16,691 nt of DNA. Origin: an uncultured Clostridia bacterium. GTDB taxonomy: Bacteria; Bacillota; Clostridia; Christensenellales; Aristaeellaceae. This document shows, one piece after another, positions 1 to 6,768 of this stretch (positions are counted from its first letter, which is position 1; each line of letters begins with the position of its first letter). Below the pieces are notes generated by a model. That model worked only from the letters and a program-made list of their open reading frames with translations. It did not search any database and was not told where the DNA came from. A program made the translations under genes and the position numbers. Location of the stretch: assembly GCA_945877525.1 (NCBI GenBank), contig CAMDVP010000035.1:1-16691 (forward strand). Reading direction: 5' to 3'.

Positions 1-515
1 CGGCATATCTCAACATATTCGTCCATTCTCCGGCGCATCATGTCCTCGCGGTTCAGCGCCAGTCCGGCCTGATAGAGGAACAGGCCGGTCATGTACAGGG
101 TGTCGTCCCACAACTGCTGCCGGTTTTCGTCATCGGAGGTGATATGCTGCAGTCCGTCCTCCCGGGTGCGGGGCATGGCAGTCATGACCCACTCGGCCCA
201 GTCTGCGATGGGCTGGCGGTATTTCTCCCCGCCCGTTTCCCGATAGATCAGCGTCAGCGCCAGCATGGGAGCGGTGGTGTTCACATTGCGTGGCGGCAGA
301 CCCATGGCCAGACGCCGGTCGTACCACGCGCGCATATCGGAAAGCACCTGCTGATTGCCGCTGGCCTTGTACAGCTTGAACATGGCATAAAGCGCCACGC
401 CCTGGGGCCACTCCCAGGTGTCCAGCGTCATGTGATCGTGAATATCCCCGGTGCCCCGGCAGCTTTGCAGGCGGCCCAGAACGCGCTGCGCGATGCTTGC
501 ATAGTCTTGGCTCAT
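1..515 (-). CDS. Unsaturated glycuronyl hydrolase, GH88/GH105 (YteR-like), 5' part only
   Basis: This gene runs off the left edge; 171 codons of the amino-terminal half are visible. The family removes the 4,5-unsaturated uronic acid from oligosaccharides released by polysaccharide lyases, for example rhamnogalacturonan fragments, by hydration of the double bond. What is seen: a TWEWPQGVALYAMFKLY stretch (residues about 33-49), typical of the first helices of the alpha6/alpha6 barrel, then NVNTTAPMLAL (78-88), and the motif LWDDTLYMTGLFL (135-147). The Asp of that W-x-D-T-L-x-M motif (D138) corresponds to the catalytic acid of YteR-type enzymes. There is no signal peptide, so the enzyme is probably cytoplasmic and acts on imported oligosaccharides. 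The start ATG at 513-515 has AAGGAGG just upstream (524-530, minus strand). It is divergent from the inositol regulator gene. The family is fairly sure; the exact substrate cannot be told. Confidence 0.82.
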   Translation of the reverse strand, partial: MSQDYASIAQRVLGRLQSCRGTGDIHDHMTLDTWEWPQGVALYAMFKLYKASGNQQVLSDMRAWYDRRLAMGLPPRNVNTTAPMLALTLIYRETGGEKYRQPIADWAEWVMTAMPRTREDGLQHITSDDENRQQLWDDTLYMTGLFLYQAGLALNREDMMRRRMDEYVEIC

Positions 516-530
516 TTGGCAAACCTCCTT

Positions 531-595
531 GGTTGATATCTGTATTATAGCAAAACTCCATCCATTATTCAACCGTCTTTTCAAATCAGTTGACC
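531..595. promoter_or_regulatory. Candidate operator: repeated GGTTGA/TCAACC half-sites
   Basis: GGTTGA at 531-536 and TCAACC at 569-574 form a widely spaced inverted repeat. One half lies at the predicted start of transcription of the GH105-type gene and the other overlaps its -35 box. A related TTGACC lies at 590-595. DeoR-family regulators such as IolR often bind spaced repeats in the intergenic region beside their own gene, so this is a plausible binding region for the neighbouring regulator. The assignment is inference; six-base matches in an AT-rich region can arise by chance. Confidence 0.3.
544..572 (-). promoter_or_regulatory. Promoter of the GH105-type hydrolase gene
   Basis: On the minus strand a -35 box TTGAAT (567-572) and a perfect -10 box TATAAT (544-549) are separated by 17 bases. 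TGC directly precedes the -10, giving an extended -10. Transcription would begin near 537, about 20 bases before the gene's start codon. This is the best sigma-A-type match in the divergent region. Confidence 0.75.
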
Positions 596-614
596 AAAAT
601 ATGCTCATTTTTGC

Positions 615-643
615 TTTACTTTTGATCGATTGTATGGTAATAT
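615..643 (+). promoter_or_regulatory. Candidate promoter of the iol operon
   Basis: A weak -35-like TTTACT (615-620) and a -10-like TAATAT (638-643) are separated by 17 bases, with TGG just before the -10, as in extended -10 promoters. Transcription would start near 650, giving a leader of roughly 27 bases before the ATG at 677. The poor match to consensus would fit a regulated promoter. An ATCGAT palindrome (625-630) sits in the spacer. Confidence 0.45.
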
Positions 644-676
644 GCTGGTGAAGCAGCAACAGGAGTGGATGATCCT

Positions 677-1441
677 ATGCGAAATGTACGTTTATTGGAA
701 ATGGAAAAGCTGATTGCGCAGTCCGGCACGATTTCCATGACCGAACTGTGCAAGCGGTTCAACGTGTCAATGAACACGGTGCGCCGGGACGTGGCCGAGC
801 TGAAGCGCCGGGGCGAAATTGAAAAGGTCTATGGTGGCGTGGTGTCGGTGGACAACGCGCCCAAGGCGCTGCGTTCCTTTGAGGAGCGCCAGCAGATTGC
901 CGAGGTCTCCAAGCAGAGCATTTGCCGGCGGGCCGCCGATCTGCTTGCCGACGGAGACACGATTTTCGTGGATTCCGGCACTACCATGGTGCATCTGGCG
1001 GACAACCTGGCTGCATTCAGCGAGCTGACCATCGTCACCAACAATCTGGCGCTGGTGCAGCGCGCCATCCCTTATGAAAACCTGCGGGTTATCGTGCTGC
1101 CCGGGCAGCTGCGCCGCAAGACCAATTCCCTCACCGGCATGGAAACAGTGCGCTCCCTGCGGCAGTTCAACGTGAAGAAGGCCTTCCTGGCCACCACGGG
1201 CACCACTGCCTCCGGCGTGACCAATTCCTCCCCTCAGGAGTATGAGATCAAGCGCTGCGCCCTGGAATGCAGCCAGGTCAGGGTGCTGATGCTCTGCCGG
1301 GAGAAGTTTGGCCATGCGGGGCTGATGACCTACGGCCGGTTTGAGGATTTCGACTATGTCGTCACCGACCGTCCCCCGGAGGAGAACTATGTCAACGCCG
1401 TGCAGCAGGCCGGCGCCAGGTTGCTGGTGGCAAACGAATAA
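677..1441 (+). CDS. iolR: DeoR-family transcriptional regulator, probable inositol repressor IolR
   Basis: A 254-residue DeoR-family regulator that probably represses the inositol genes that follow. Residues about 18-45 form the DeoR helix-turn-helix, with TISMTELCKRFNVSMNTVRRD and a VRRDVAEL recognition helix. The remainder is the DeoR sugar-phosphate-binding domain, with the characteristic IFVDSGTTMVHLA (96-108) and LRRKTNSLTG (145-154). In Bacillus subtilis, IolR is released by the intermediate 2-deoxy-5-keto-gluconate 6-phosphate; the same effector is inferred here from context. The ATG at 677 is chosen because AGGAG at 661-665 lies 11 bases upstream. A GTG at 665 in the same frame overlaps that ribosome binding site and is unlikely. 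Unlike in B. subtilis, the regulator is the first gene of the catabolic operon and reads in the same direction. Confidence 0.85.
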   Translation: MRNVRLLEMEKLIAQSGTISMTELCKRFNVSMNTVRRDVAELKRRGEIEKVYGGVVSVDNAPKALRSFEERQQIAEVSKQSICRRAADLLADGDTIFVDSGTTMVHLADNLAAFSELTIVTNNLALVQRAIPYENLRVIVLPGQLRRKTNSLTGMETVRSLRQFNVKKAFLATTGTTASGVTNSSPQEYEIKRCALECSQVRVLMLCREKFGHAGLMTYGRFEDFDYVVTDRPPEENYVNAVQQAGARLLVANE

Positions 1442-1445
1442 CCTG

Positions 1446-1463
1446 CTCCGGCCCGTGCCGGAG
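1446..1463 (+). other. Intercistronic hairpin between iolR and iolJ
   Basis: CTCCGGC and GCCGGAG form a perfect seven-base-pair stem with a CCGT loop. No T-run follows, so it is not a typical intrinsic terminator. It sits five bases after the iolR stop codon and about 23 bases before the iolJ start. It could be a barrier to 3' exonucleases or a processing point that sets the ratio of regulator to enzyme transcripts. A GTG at 1463 in the iolJ frame lies in its last base pair and is an unlikely start. Confidence 0.55.
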
Positions 1464-1486
1464 TGACAAAGGGGTGGGATGGAAGA

Positions 1487-2308
1487 ATGGCTTTGACCAA
1501 TCTGCGCGAGCTGCTGGCACAGGCGGAGAGGCACAAACGGGCTGTCGGTGCGTTCAACGTATCCAGCATCGAGATGATCTGCGGCGTCGTTCGCGCTGCC
1601 GAGGCGCTTCGCACGCCGGTCATCCTGCAGATAGCCGAGTCTCGTCTGGCCACCACGCCCCTGCCCATGCTGGGCCGCGCCATGTACGAGGCGGCAGAGC
1701 GCGCCCAGGTGCCCATTGCCCTGCATCTGGACCACGGCAGCTCCATGGCGTGCATCCGTCAGGCCCTCGAATTGGGCTTCACCTCCGTGATGTTCGACGG
1801 CTCCGCCCTGCGCATGGAGGACAACATCGCCCGCACCCTGGAGGCCGCCGGGCTGGCCCGAAGCTTCGGCGCGGCCATTGAAGGGGAGATCGGCTCCCTG
1901 GGACGCACGGAAAACGGCGAAACTGCCTTTGCCCGCTACACCTGCCCCGAGGACGCCGTGCGATTTGCCCGGGAAACCGGCGTGGACGCCCTGGCCGTGG
2001 CCATCGGCAACGCCCACGGCGTGTATGCCGGCACCCCCGCCTTTCATTTTGAGGTGCTGGACGCCATCCGTACCCAGTGTGATACCCCCCTGGTGCTGCA
2101 CGGAGGCACCGGCTCCAGCGCGGAGAACTTCCGCCGCTGCATTGAAAGCGGCGTACGAAAAATCAATATTGCCACCGCCATCTTCATGGCCTCGGCCCAG
2201 GCGGCCAGGTCGGTCAACCAGGACGACTGGTTCGCCATGTCCCGTGCCATAACCGACGCCGTGACCGAGGTGGCAAAGGAGCATATCCGCCTGTTCGGCA
2301 TCGCATAG
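1487..2308 (+). CDS. iolJ: Class II aldolase, probable 6-phospho-5-dehydro-2-deoxy-D-gluconate aldolase IolJ
   Basis: A class II zinc-dependent aldolase of 273 residues, close to the usual length of the Fba/GatY/IolJ group. In inositol breakdown IolJ splits 2-deoxy-5-keto-gluconate 6-phosphate into dihydroxyacetone phosphate and malonate semialdehyde in the cytoplasm. Visible motifs: VGAFNV (20-25), HLDHGS (80-85) with catalytic Asp82 and zinc ligand His83, the IEGEIGSLG loop (131-139), GNAHGVY (174-180) with zinc ligand His177, and LHGGTGS (204-210) with His205. KINIATA (225-231) is the phosphate-binding end. The ATG at 1487 is preferred over an in-frame GTG at 1463, because family proteins begin with a sequence like MALTNLRELL. 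The ribosome binding site is weak for this window (GGATGGAAG). The sequence alone could also fit fructose-bisphosphate or tagatose-bisphosphate aldolase; the iol neighbours decide the call. Confidence 0.85.
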   Translation: MALTNLRELLAQAERHKRAVGAFNVSSIEMICGVVRAAEALRTPVILQIAESRLATTPLPMLGRAMYEAAERAQVPIALHLDHGSSMACIRQALELGFTSVMFDGSALRMEDNIARTLEAAGLARSFGAAIEGEIGSLGRTENGETAFARYTCPEDAVRFARETGVDALAVAIGNAHGVYAGTPAFHFEVLDAIRTQCDTPLVLHGGTGSSAENFRRCIESGVRKINIATAIFMASAQAARSVNQDDWFAMSRAITDAVTEVAKEHIRLFGIA

Positions 2309-2323
2309 AAAGGAGAAACGCCC

Positions 2324-3331
2324 ATGCTTTTCACCAACGAGCCCCGTCCGCTGGACATTATCCCCGTGGGCCGCATCGCCATTGACTTCAACCCCACGGA
2401 CATGAACCGTCCCCTGTCCCAGAGCGAGCATTTCAACAAATATCTGGGCGGCAGCCCTGCCAATATCGCCGTTGGTATGGCGCGCCTGGGTCGGAAAGTC
2501 GGCTTTCTGGGCCGCATCAGCGACGACGCCTTCGGTGACTTTGTCCAGGGCTATTTTGAAAACGAGGGCATCGACGTCAGCCATGTGTTCCGCTGCCAGC
2601 ACGGCGAAAGTCTGGGCCTGACCTTCACGGAGATTCTCTCCCCCACCCAGTCCAGCATCCTCATGTACCGGGAGGGCGTAGCCGATCTGATGCTCCACCC
2701 TGACGATGTGGACGAGGACTACATTGCCTCCAGCCGGTCGCTGCTCATCAGCGGCACCAGCCTGTGTACCAGTCCAACCCGCGAGGCCGCCCTCAAGGCC
2801 CTGACCCTGGCGAAAAAGCGGGGCGTAACCGTCATCTTCGACGCGGACTACCGCGCCTATACCTGGAAGAACAAAGATGAAATTTCCATCTACACCAGTC
2901 TGGTGGCGGAGAAGAGCGACATCATCCTGGGTTCCCGGGATGAGTTTGACCTGATGGAGCGCCTGCTGGGTCTGGACGGCACCGACCGTGCCAGCGCTAC
3001 CCACTGGCTGGGACGCGGCGCGAAGCTTCTTGTCATCAAGCACGGCAAGGAGGGCTCCATGGCCTATACCGACAGCGACTGCTGGCAGGTGAAGCCCTTC
3101 CCCGTGGCGGCCATGAAGGGCTTTGGCGGCGGCGACGGCTATGCCTCTGCCTGCCTGCACGGACTGATGACCGGCCACAGCCTGCAGGAGTCCCTGGAAA
3201 TGGGCAGCGCCTCCGCAGCCATGCTGGTGGCCAGCCACGCCTGCTCCCGGGACATGCCCACCCAGGAGGCGCTCAGCCGCTTCATCGCGGAAAAGAAGGC
3301 CCAGTACGGCGATATGGTAACCCGCCTGTGA
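2324..3331 (+). CDS. iolC: 5-dehydro-2-deoxygluconokinase IolC
   Basis: A 335-residue PfkB-family sugar kinase that phosphorylates 2-deoxy-5-keto-D-gluconate with ATP, making the substrate of IolJ and probably the inducer that releases the regulator. The first PfkB signature is GGSPANIAVGMARLG (42-56). The second lies around GFGGGDGYASA, where the GGGD at 268-271 takes the place of the usual GAGD anion hole and Asp271 is the catalytic base. The amino-terminal DIIPVGRIAIDFNPTDM and the NKYLGGSPAN segment match IolC rather than generic fructokinases. An AAAGGAG ribosome binding site (2308-2314) lies nine bases before the ATG. Only 15 bases separate it from iolJ, so the two are cotranscribed. 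Confidence 0.92.
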   Translation: MLFTNEPRPLDIIPVGRIAIDFNPTDMNRPLSQSEHFNKYLGGSPANIAVGMARLGRKVGFLGRISDDAFGDFVQGYFENEGIDVSHVFRCQHGESLGLTFTEILSPTQSSILMYREGVADLMLHPDDVDEDYIASSRSLLISGTSLCTSPTREAALKALTLAKKRGVTVIFDADYRAYTWKNKDEISIYTSLVAEKSDIILGSRDEFDLMERLLGLDGTDRASATHWLGRGAKLLVIKHGKEGSMAYTDSDCWQVKPFPVAAMKGFGGGDGYASACLHGLMTGHSLQESLEMGSASAAMLVASHACSRDMPTQEALSRFIAEKKAQYGDMVTRL

Positions 3332-3362
3332 CAACCATCCAACCAAAGGAGGCAATCACGCC

Positions 3363-4865
3363 ATGCAGACCCTGAAGCCCTTCATCAACGGACAGTTTGT
3401 GGAATCCGCCTCGGAGAAATACAGCGAGGTATTCGACCCCTCCACGGGTGAGATGATCGCCCGGGTACCCTGCTGCACCAGGGAGGAGATGGAAAGTGCC
3501 ATCGCCGCGGCAAAGGCGGCCTATCCCGCATGGAGCGCCACCCCGGTGCGCAAGCGCGCCCAGCTGATGCTGAGGCTGCGGGAGCTGATCGTGCGGGACA
3601 TGGACGAGCTGACCCTGCTGTGCGCCACGGAAAACGGCAAGACCCTGGCCGAGGCCGCGGGCGACGTGGGCAAGGCCCTTGAAATGACCGAGCTGGCCGC
3701 CAACGCCCCCATGCAGCTGATGGGCGACAGCCTGATGAACACCTCCTCCGGCTATGACACCACCACCCACCGCGAGCCCCTGGGCGTGTTCGGCGGCATT
3801 GCGCCGTGGAACTTCCCCGCCATGATTCCGGTGGGCTGGATGGCCCCGCTGTGCATTGTGTGCGGCAACACCTTCGTGCTCAAGCCCGCCAGCACTACCC
3901 CCATGACCAGCCTGCGGTTTGCCGAGCTGTACAGGGAGGCTGGCTTCCCCGACGGCGTGCTGAACATTGTGCCCTGCTCCCGCCGCGAGGCCGAGCTGCT
4001 TCTGACCCACCCGGACGTGAGGGGCATCACCTTCGTGGGCAGCACCTCCGTGGGACAGCATATGTATGAAACCGCCGCCGCCCACGGCAAGCGCGTGCAG
4101 GCCCTGTGCGAGGCCAAGAACCACGCCCTGGTGCTGCGGGACGCCCCCATTACCCGCACCGCCGCGGGCATCATGAACTCCGCCTTCGGCTGCGCGGGTG
4201 AGCGCTGCATGGCCCTGCCCGCCGTGGTAGTGGAGGACTGCGTGGCCGACCGGCTGGTAGCGGAGCTGGTGCGCCTGTGCAAGGGGCAGAAGATCGGCCC
4301 CGCCTACGCGCCCGACACAAAGCTGGGCCCCGTGGGCTCCGCCTCCCACATGCGGTTCGTCACCGACTGGATTGACAGGGGCGTAGCGGAGGGCGCGCAG
4401 CTGGTGCTGGACGGCCGGGGCGTGAAGGTACCCGGCTATGAGAACGGCTACTATGTGGGCCACACCATCTTCGACCATGTGACCCCCGAGATGACCATCG
4501 GCCAGCGGGAGGTGTTCGGCCCGGTGCTGTGCATCAAGCGTGTGAAGGACTTTGAGGAGGGCCTGGCCCTGATGAACAATAACCCCTTCGCCAACGGCAG
4601 CGTCATCTTCACTCAGAACGGTTATTACGCCCGTGAGTTTACCCGCCGCACCGACGGGGGCATGGTGGGCGTGAATGTGGGCATTCCCGTACCCATCGGC
4701 GTGTTCTCCTTCACCGGGCACAAGCAGAGCTTTTTCGGAGACCTGCACTGCCACGGCAAGGACGCCTTCCGCTTCTACACCGAAACCAAAACCGTGACCA
4801 CCCGCTGGTTTGACGAGGAGGAAATGAAGAAGGAGCATGTGGACTCCTGGGACGGCTCGCTGTAA
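3363..4865 (+). CDS. iolA: Methylmalonate/malonate-semialdehyde dehydrogenase (CoA-acylating) IolA
   Basis: A 500-residue aldehyde dehydrogenase that turns malonate semialdehyde, CoA and NAD into acetyl-CoA, CO2 and NADH, the last step of the inositol pathway. The NAD-binding region has APWNFPAMIP (147-156) with Asn150, and LKPAS with Lys174. The catalytic Cys is C282 in FGCAGERCMALP. The family hallmark CEAKNHALV (249-257) is present: Asn253 replaces the general-base Glu of hydrolytic aldehyde dehydrogenases, which allows CoA rather than water to attack the thioester. The carboxyl end TRWFDEEE is also typical. AAAGGAGG at 3345-3352 precedes the ATG by ten bases. It follows iolC by 31 bases. 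Confidence 0.95.
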   Translation: MQTLKPFINGQFVESASEKYSEVFDPSTGEMIARVPCCTREEMESAIAAAKAAYPAWSATPVRKRAQLMLRLRELIVRDMDELTLLCATENGKTLAEAAGDVGKALEMTELAANAPMQLMGDSLMNTSSGYDTTTHREPLGVFGGIAPWNFPAMIPVGWMAPLCIVCGNTFVLKPASTTPMTSLRFAELYREAGFPDGVLNIVPCSRREAELLLTHPDVRGITFVGSTSVGQHMYETAAAHGKRVQALCEAKNHALVLRDAPITRTAAGIMNSAFGCAGERCMALPAVVVEDCVADRLVAELVRLCKGQKIGPAYAPDTKLGPVGSASHMRFVTDWIDRGVAEGAQLVLDGRGVKVPGYENGYYVGHTIFDHVTPEMTIGQREVFGPVLCIKRVKDFEEGLALMNNNPFANGSVIFTQNGYYAREFTRRTDGGMVGVNVGIPVPIGVFSFTGHKQSFFGDLHCHGKDAFRFYTETKTVTTRWFDEEEMKKEHVDSWDGSL

Positions 4866-4879
4866 ACCCTGAAAATCCT

Positions 4880-4899
4880 GTGCCGGAGCATGCCGGCGC
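4880..4899 (+). other. Intercistronic hairpin between iolA and iolG
   Basis: GTGCCGG and CCGGCGC can pair into a seven-base-pair stem (one G-T pair) around the loop AGCATG, in the 75-base gap between iolA and iolG. No T-run follows. The left arm and loop share GTGCCGGAG with the right arm of the hairpin between iolR and iolJ. It covers an ATG at 4890 that would extend iolG upstream, another reason to reject that start. A role in transcript stability or processing is a guess. Confidence 0.45.
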
Positions 4900-4923
4900 G
4901 GCTGAAATACATCAACCATCATT

Positions 4924-4930
4924 CAGGAGG
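4924..4930 (+). promoter_or_regulatory. Ribosome binding site fixing the iolG start
   Basis: CAGGAGG lies ten bases upstream of the ATG at 4941. The upstream in-frame ATG at 4890 has no such site and would add residues that the dehydrogenase family lacks. Confidence 0.8.
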
Positions 4931-4940
4931 CTTGACAGTC

Positions 4941-5960
4941 ATGAACAAGGTTCGTATCGGTATCGTCGGCGCGGGCCGCATCGGCAATGTCCACGCCCAG
5001 TCCATCACCTATCACATCCCTCAGGCCGAGGTGGTCTGTGTGACGGACGTGAACGAAGCCGCCGCCAAAAAGCTGGCTGAAACCTACGGCATTCCCAGGT
5101 ACGGCGCGGATTTCCACATGATCATTGACGACCCCGACGTCGACGCGGTGCTGGTCTGCTCTCCCACCCCAACCCACGCCGACATCGCCATAGCCGCCAT
5201 GAAGGCCGGCAAGGATGTGTTCTGCGAGAAGCCCGTCGACCTGACCATCGAGAAAATCCAGGCCACAGCCCAGGTGGCCAGGGAAACCGGCCGCAAGCTG
5301 CAAATCGGCTTCAACCGCCGCTTTGATCACAACCACGGCCAGGTGCAGAAGCTGGCCGCCACAGGCAAGCTGGGCAATATCGAGCTGATCAAGATTACCT
5401 CCCGCGACCCTGAGCCGCCGTCTCCCGAATACGCGGCGTCCTCCGGCGGGCTGTACATCGACATGATGATTCACGACTTTGACATGGCCATGTTCCTGGC
5501 CGGCTGCGACGTGACCGAGGTCTATGCCATGGGCACCAGCCTGGTGGATCCCCGCATCGGCCAGGCCGGCGATGTGGACACCGCCATCGTGACCCTGACC
5601 TTCGCCAATGGCGCTCTTGGCGTAATTGACAACAGCCGCCGCGCCGCCTATGGCTATGACCAGCGGGTGGAGGTGTTCGGCAGTCTGGGCATGGCCGCGG
5701 ACGAGAACGACGGCGACACCACCGTGCGCGTTTCCACCGCAGACGGCGTGGTCAGCGACAAGCCCCAGTTCTTCTTCCTGGAGCGCTACATGGGCTCCTT
5801 CATCTCGGAAATGCGGCAGTTCATCAACGCCATCGTGAGCGACAGCGAGGTGCCCGTGGGCATTCACGCCGGCCTGATGAGCGTGGTGCTGGCCAAGGCC
5901 GCCAGGAAGTCCCTGGACGAGCATCGTCCGGTGAAGATCGCGGAAATACTGGAGGCGTAA
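4941..5960 (+). CDS. iolG: Inositol 2-dehydrogenase IolG
   Basis: A 339-residue GFO/IDH/MocA-family dehydrogenase that oxidises myo-inositol to scyllo-inosose with NAD, the entry step of the pathway. The Rossmann fold begins GIVGAGRIGNVHA (7-19), with the GAGRIG dinucleotide loop at 10-15. CEKPVDL contains the EKP motif (96-98) with catalytic Lys97, the same number as in B. subtilis IolG. Downstream, GGLYIDMMIHDFDMA supplies Asp174 and His178, the D-x-x-x-H pair that completes the active site. The length matches the family. GFO/IDH/MocA members vary in substrate, and scyllo-inositol dehydrogenases look similar, but the setting among iolA, B, D and E supports the call. It is separated from iolA by the longest gap within the operon. 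Confidence 0.9.
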   Translation: MNKVRIGIVGAGRIGNVHAQSITYHIPQAEVVCVTDVNEAAAKKLAETYGIPRYGADFHMIIDDPDVDAVLVCSPTPTHADIAIAAMKAGKDVFCEKPVDLTIEKIQATAQVARETGRKLQIGFNRRFDHNHGQVQKLAATGKLGNIELIKITSRDPEPPSPEYAASSGGLYIDMMIHDFDMAMFLAGCDVTEVYAMGTSLVDPRIGQAGDVDTAIVTLTFANGALGVIDNSRRAAYGYDQRVEVFGSLGMAADENDGDTTVRVSTADGVVSDKPQFFFLERYMGSFISEMRQFINAIVSDSEVPVGIHAGLMSVVLAKAARKSLDEHRPVKIAEILEA

Positions 5961-5961
5961 C

Positions 5962-6768
5962 ATGGACTTGATCACAAGGGCCGCGGGCAAGCATCCCTAC
6001 GGCTACACCGCCCTTTCCGACATGCAGGGCGTACACGCGGAAATGCTGATGGACTTCGGCGTGCTGCGCCTGCGCCGGGGCGAAACCTGGACGGAAACGC
6101 AGCCCCTGGAAAAGGCCTATCTTCTGGTGAGCGGCAAGGTGCGCTTTTTCTGGGAAAACCATCAGCATGAGGAGGAGCGGGCCAACTGCTTCGACGTGCC
6201 GCCCACGGCGCTGCATGTATGCAGAAGCGTCAGCGTGACGCTGGAGTGCCTCTCCGAGGAATGCGAGATTGACATTCTCCGCACCGACAACGAGCGTGAG
6301 TTCCCCTCCCGGCTGTACCTGCCCGAGGACACCCCCGACGAGTTCCGCGGCGCGGGTACCATGCACGAAACCAGCACCCGCATTGTCCGCACCATCTTCG
6401 ACGACCGCAACGCCCCTTACGCCAACCTGGTGCTGGGCGAGGTCATCGGCTTCCCGGGCAAGTGGTCCAGCTATCCGCCGCACCACCATCCCCAGCCGGA
6501 AATCTACTACTACAAGACTAACCCCGTGGGCGGCTTTGCCTATGCGGAGGTGGGCGACAACGTGCTGAAGGTGCACAGCAACGACACGGTGTTCATCCAG
6601 CCCGGGCAGACCCATCCGCAGTGCACACCTCCCGGCTACGCGCTGTGGTATCTGTGGGGCATCCGCCACCTGGAAAACGCCCGCTATGGCACGCCGACCT
6701 TTGTGCCGGAGCACCTGTGGGTGCAGACGCCCGGACAACCGTATTGGGGGGACGACAAGCATGCCTGA
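5962..6768 (+). CDS. iolB: 5-deoxy-glucuronate isomerase IolB
   Basis: A 268-residue cupin-fold isomerase that converts 5-deoxy-D-glucuronate to 2-deoxy-5-keto-D-gluconate. The metal site is in the second cupin half: YPPHHHPQPEIYYYK has His174, His175 and His176 and Glu180, and QPGQTHPQ has His218. The segment WYLWGIRHLEN near the end is also a family mark. The first cupin half (about residues 30-110) is more variable. A GGAGG at 5951-5955, inside the end of iolG, serves as ribosome binding site, and the ATG follows the iolG stop codon after one base. The end overlaps iolD by eight bases, so translation of iolG, iolB and iolD is probably coupled. Confidence 0.93.
   Translation: MDLITRAAGKHPYGYTALSDMQGVHAEMLMDFGVLRLRRGETWTETQPLEKAYLLVSGKVRFFWENHQHEEERANCFDVPPTALHVCRSVSVTLECLSEECEIDILRTDNEREFPSRLYLPEDTPDEFRGAGTMHETSTRIVRTIFDDRNAPYANLVLGEVIGFPGKWSSYPPHHHPQPEIYYYKTNPVGGFAYAEVGDNVLKVHSNDTVFIQPGQTHPQCTPPGYALWYLWGIRHLENARYGTPTFVPEHLWVQTPGQPYWGDDKHA

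Noticed and set aside
1446..1463. Intrinsic terminator between iolR and iolJ
   Set aside because: The stem is perfect but no T-run follows, so it is listed as a hairpin of unknown role instead.
767..3355. 862-codon open frame on the minus strand opposite iolR, iolJ and iolC
   Set aside because: It lies antisense to three well-identified genes. Its product is rich in Gly, His, Ala and Val with no recognisable domain, as expected when a GC-rich third codon position is read backwards, and no ribosome binding site supports it.
3282..4922. 546-codon minus-strand open frame opposite iolA
   Set aside because: Antisense shadow of iolA, with the same Gly/His-rich composition and no motif.
4890..4940. 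Upstream ATG extending iolG by 17 residues
   Set aside because: It falls inside a hairpin and lacks a ribosome binding site; the ATG at 4941 follows AGGAGG and starts directly before the Rossmann strand.
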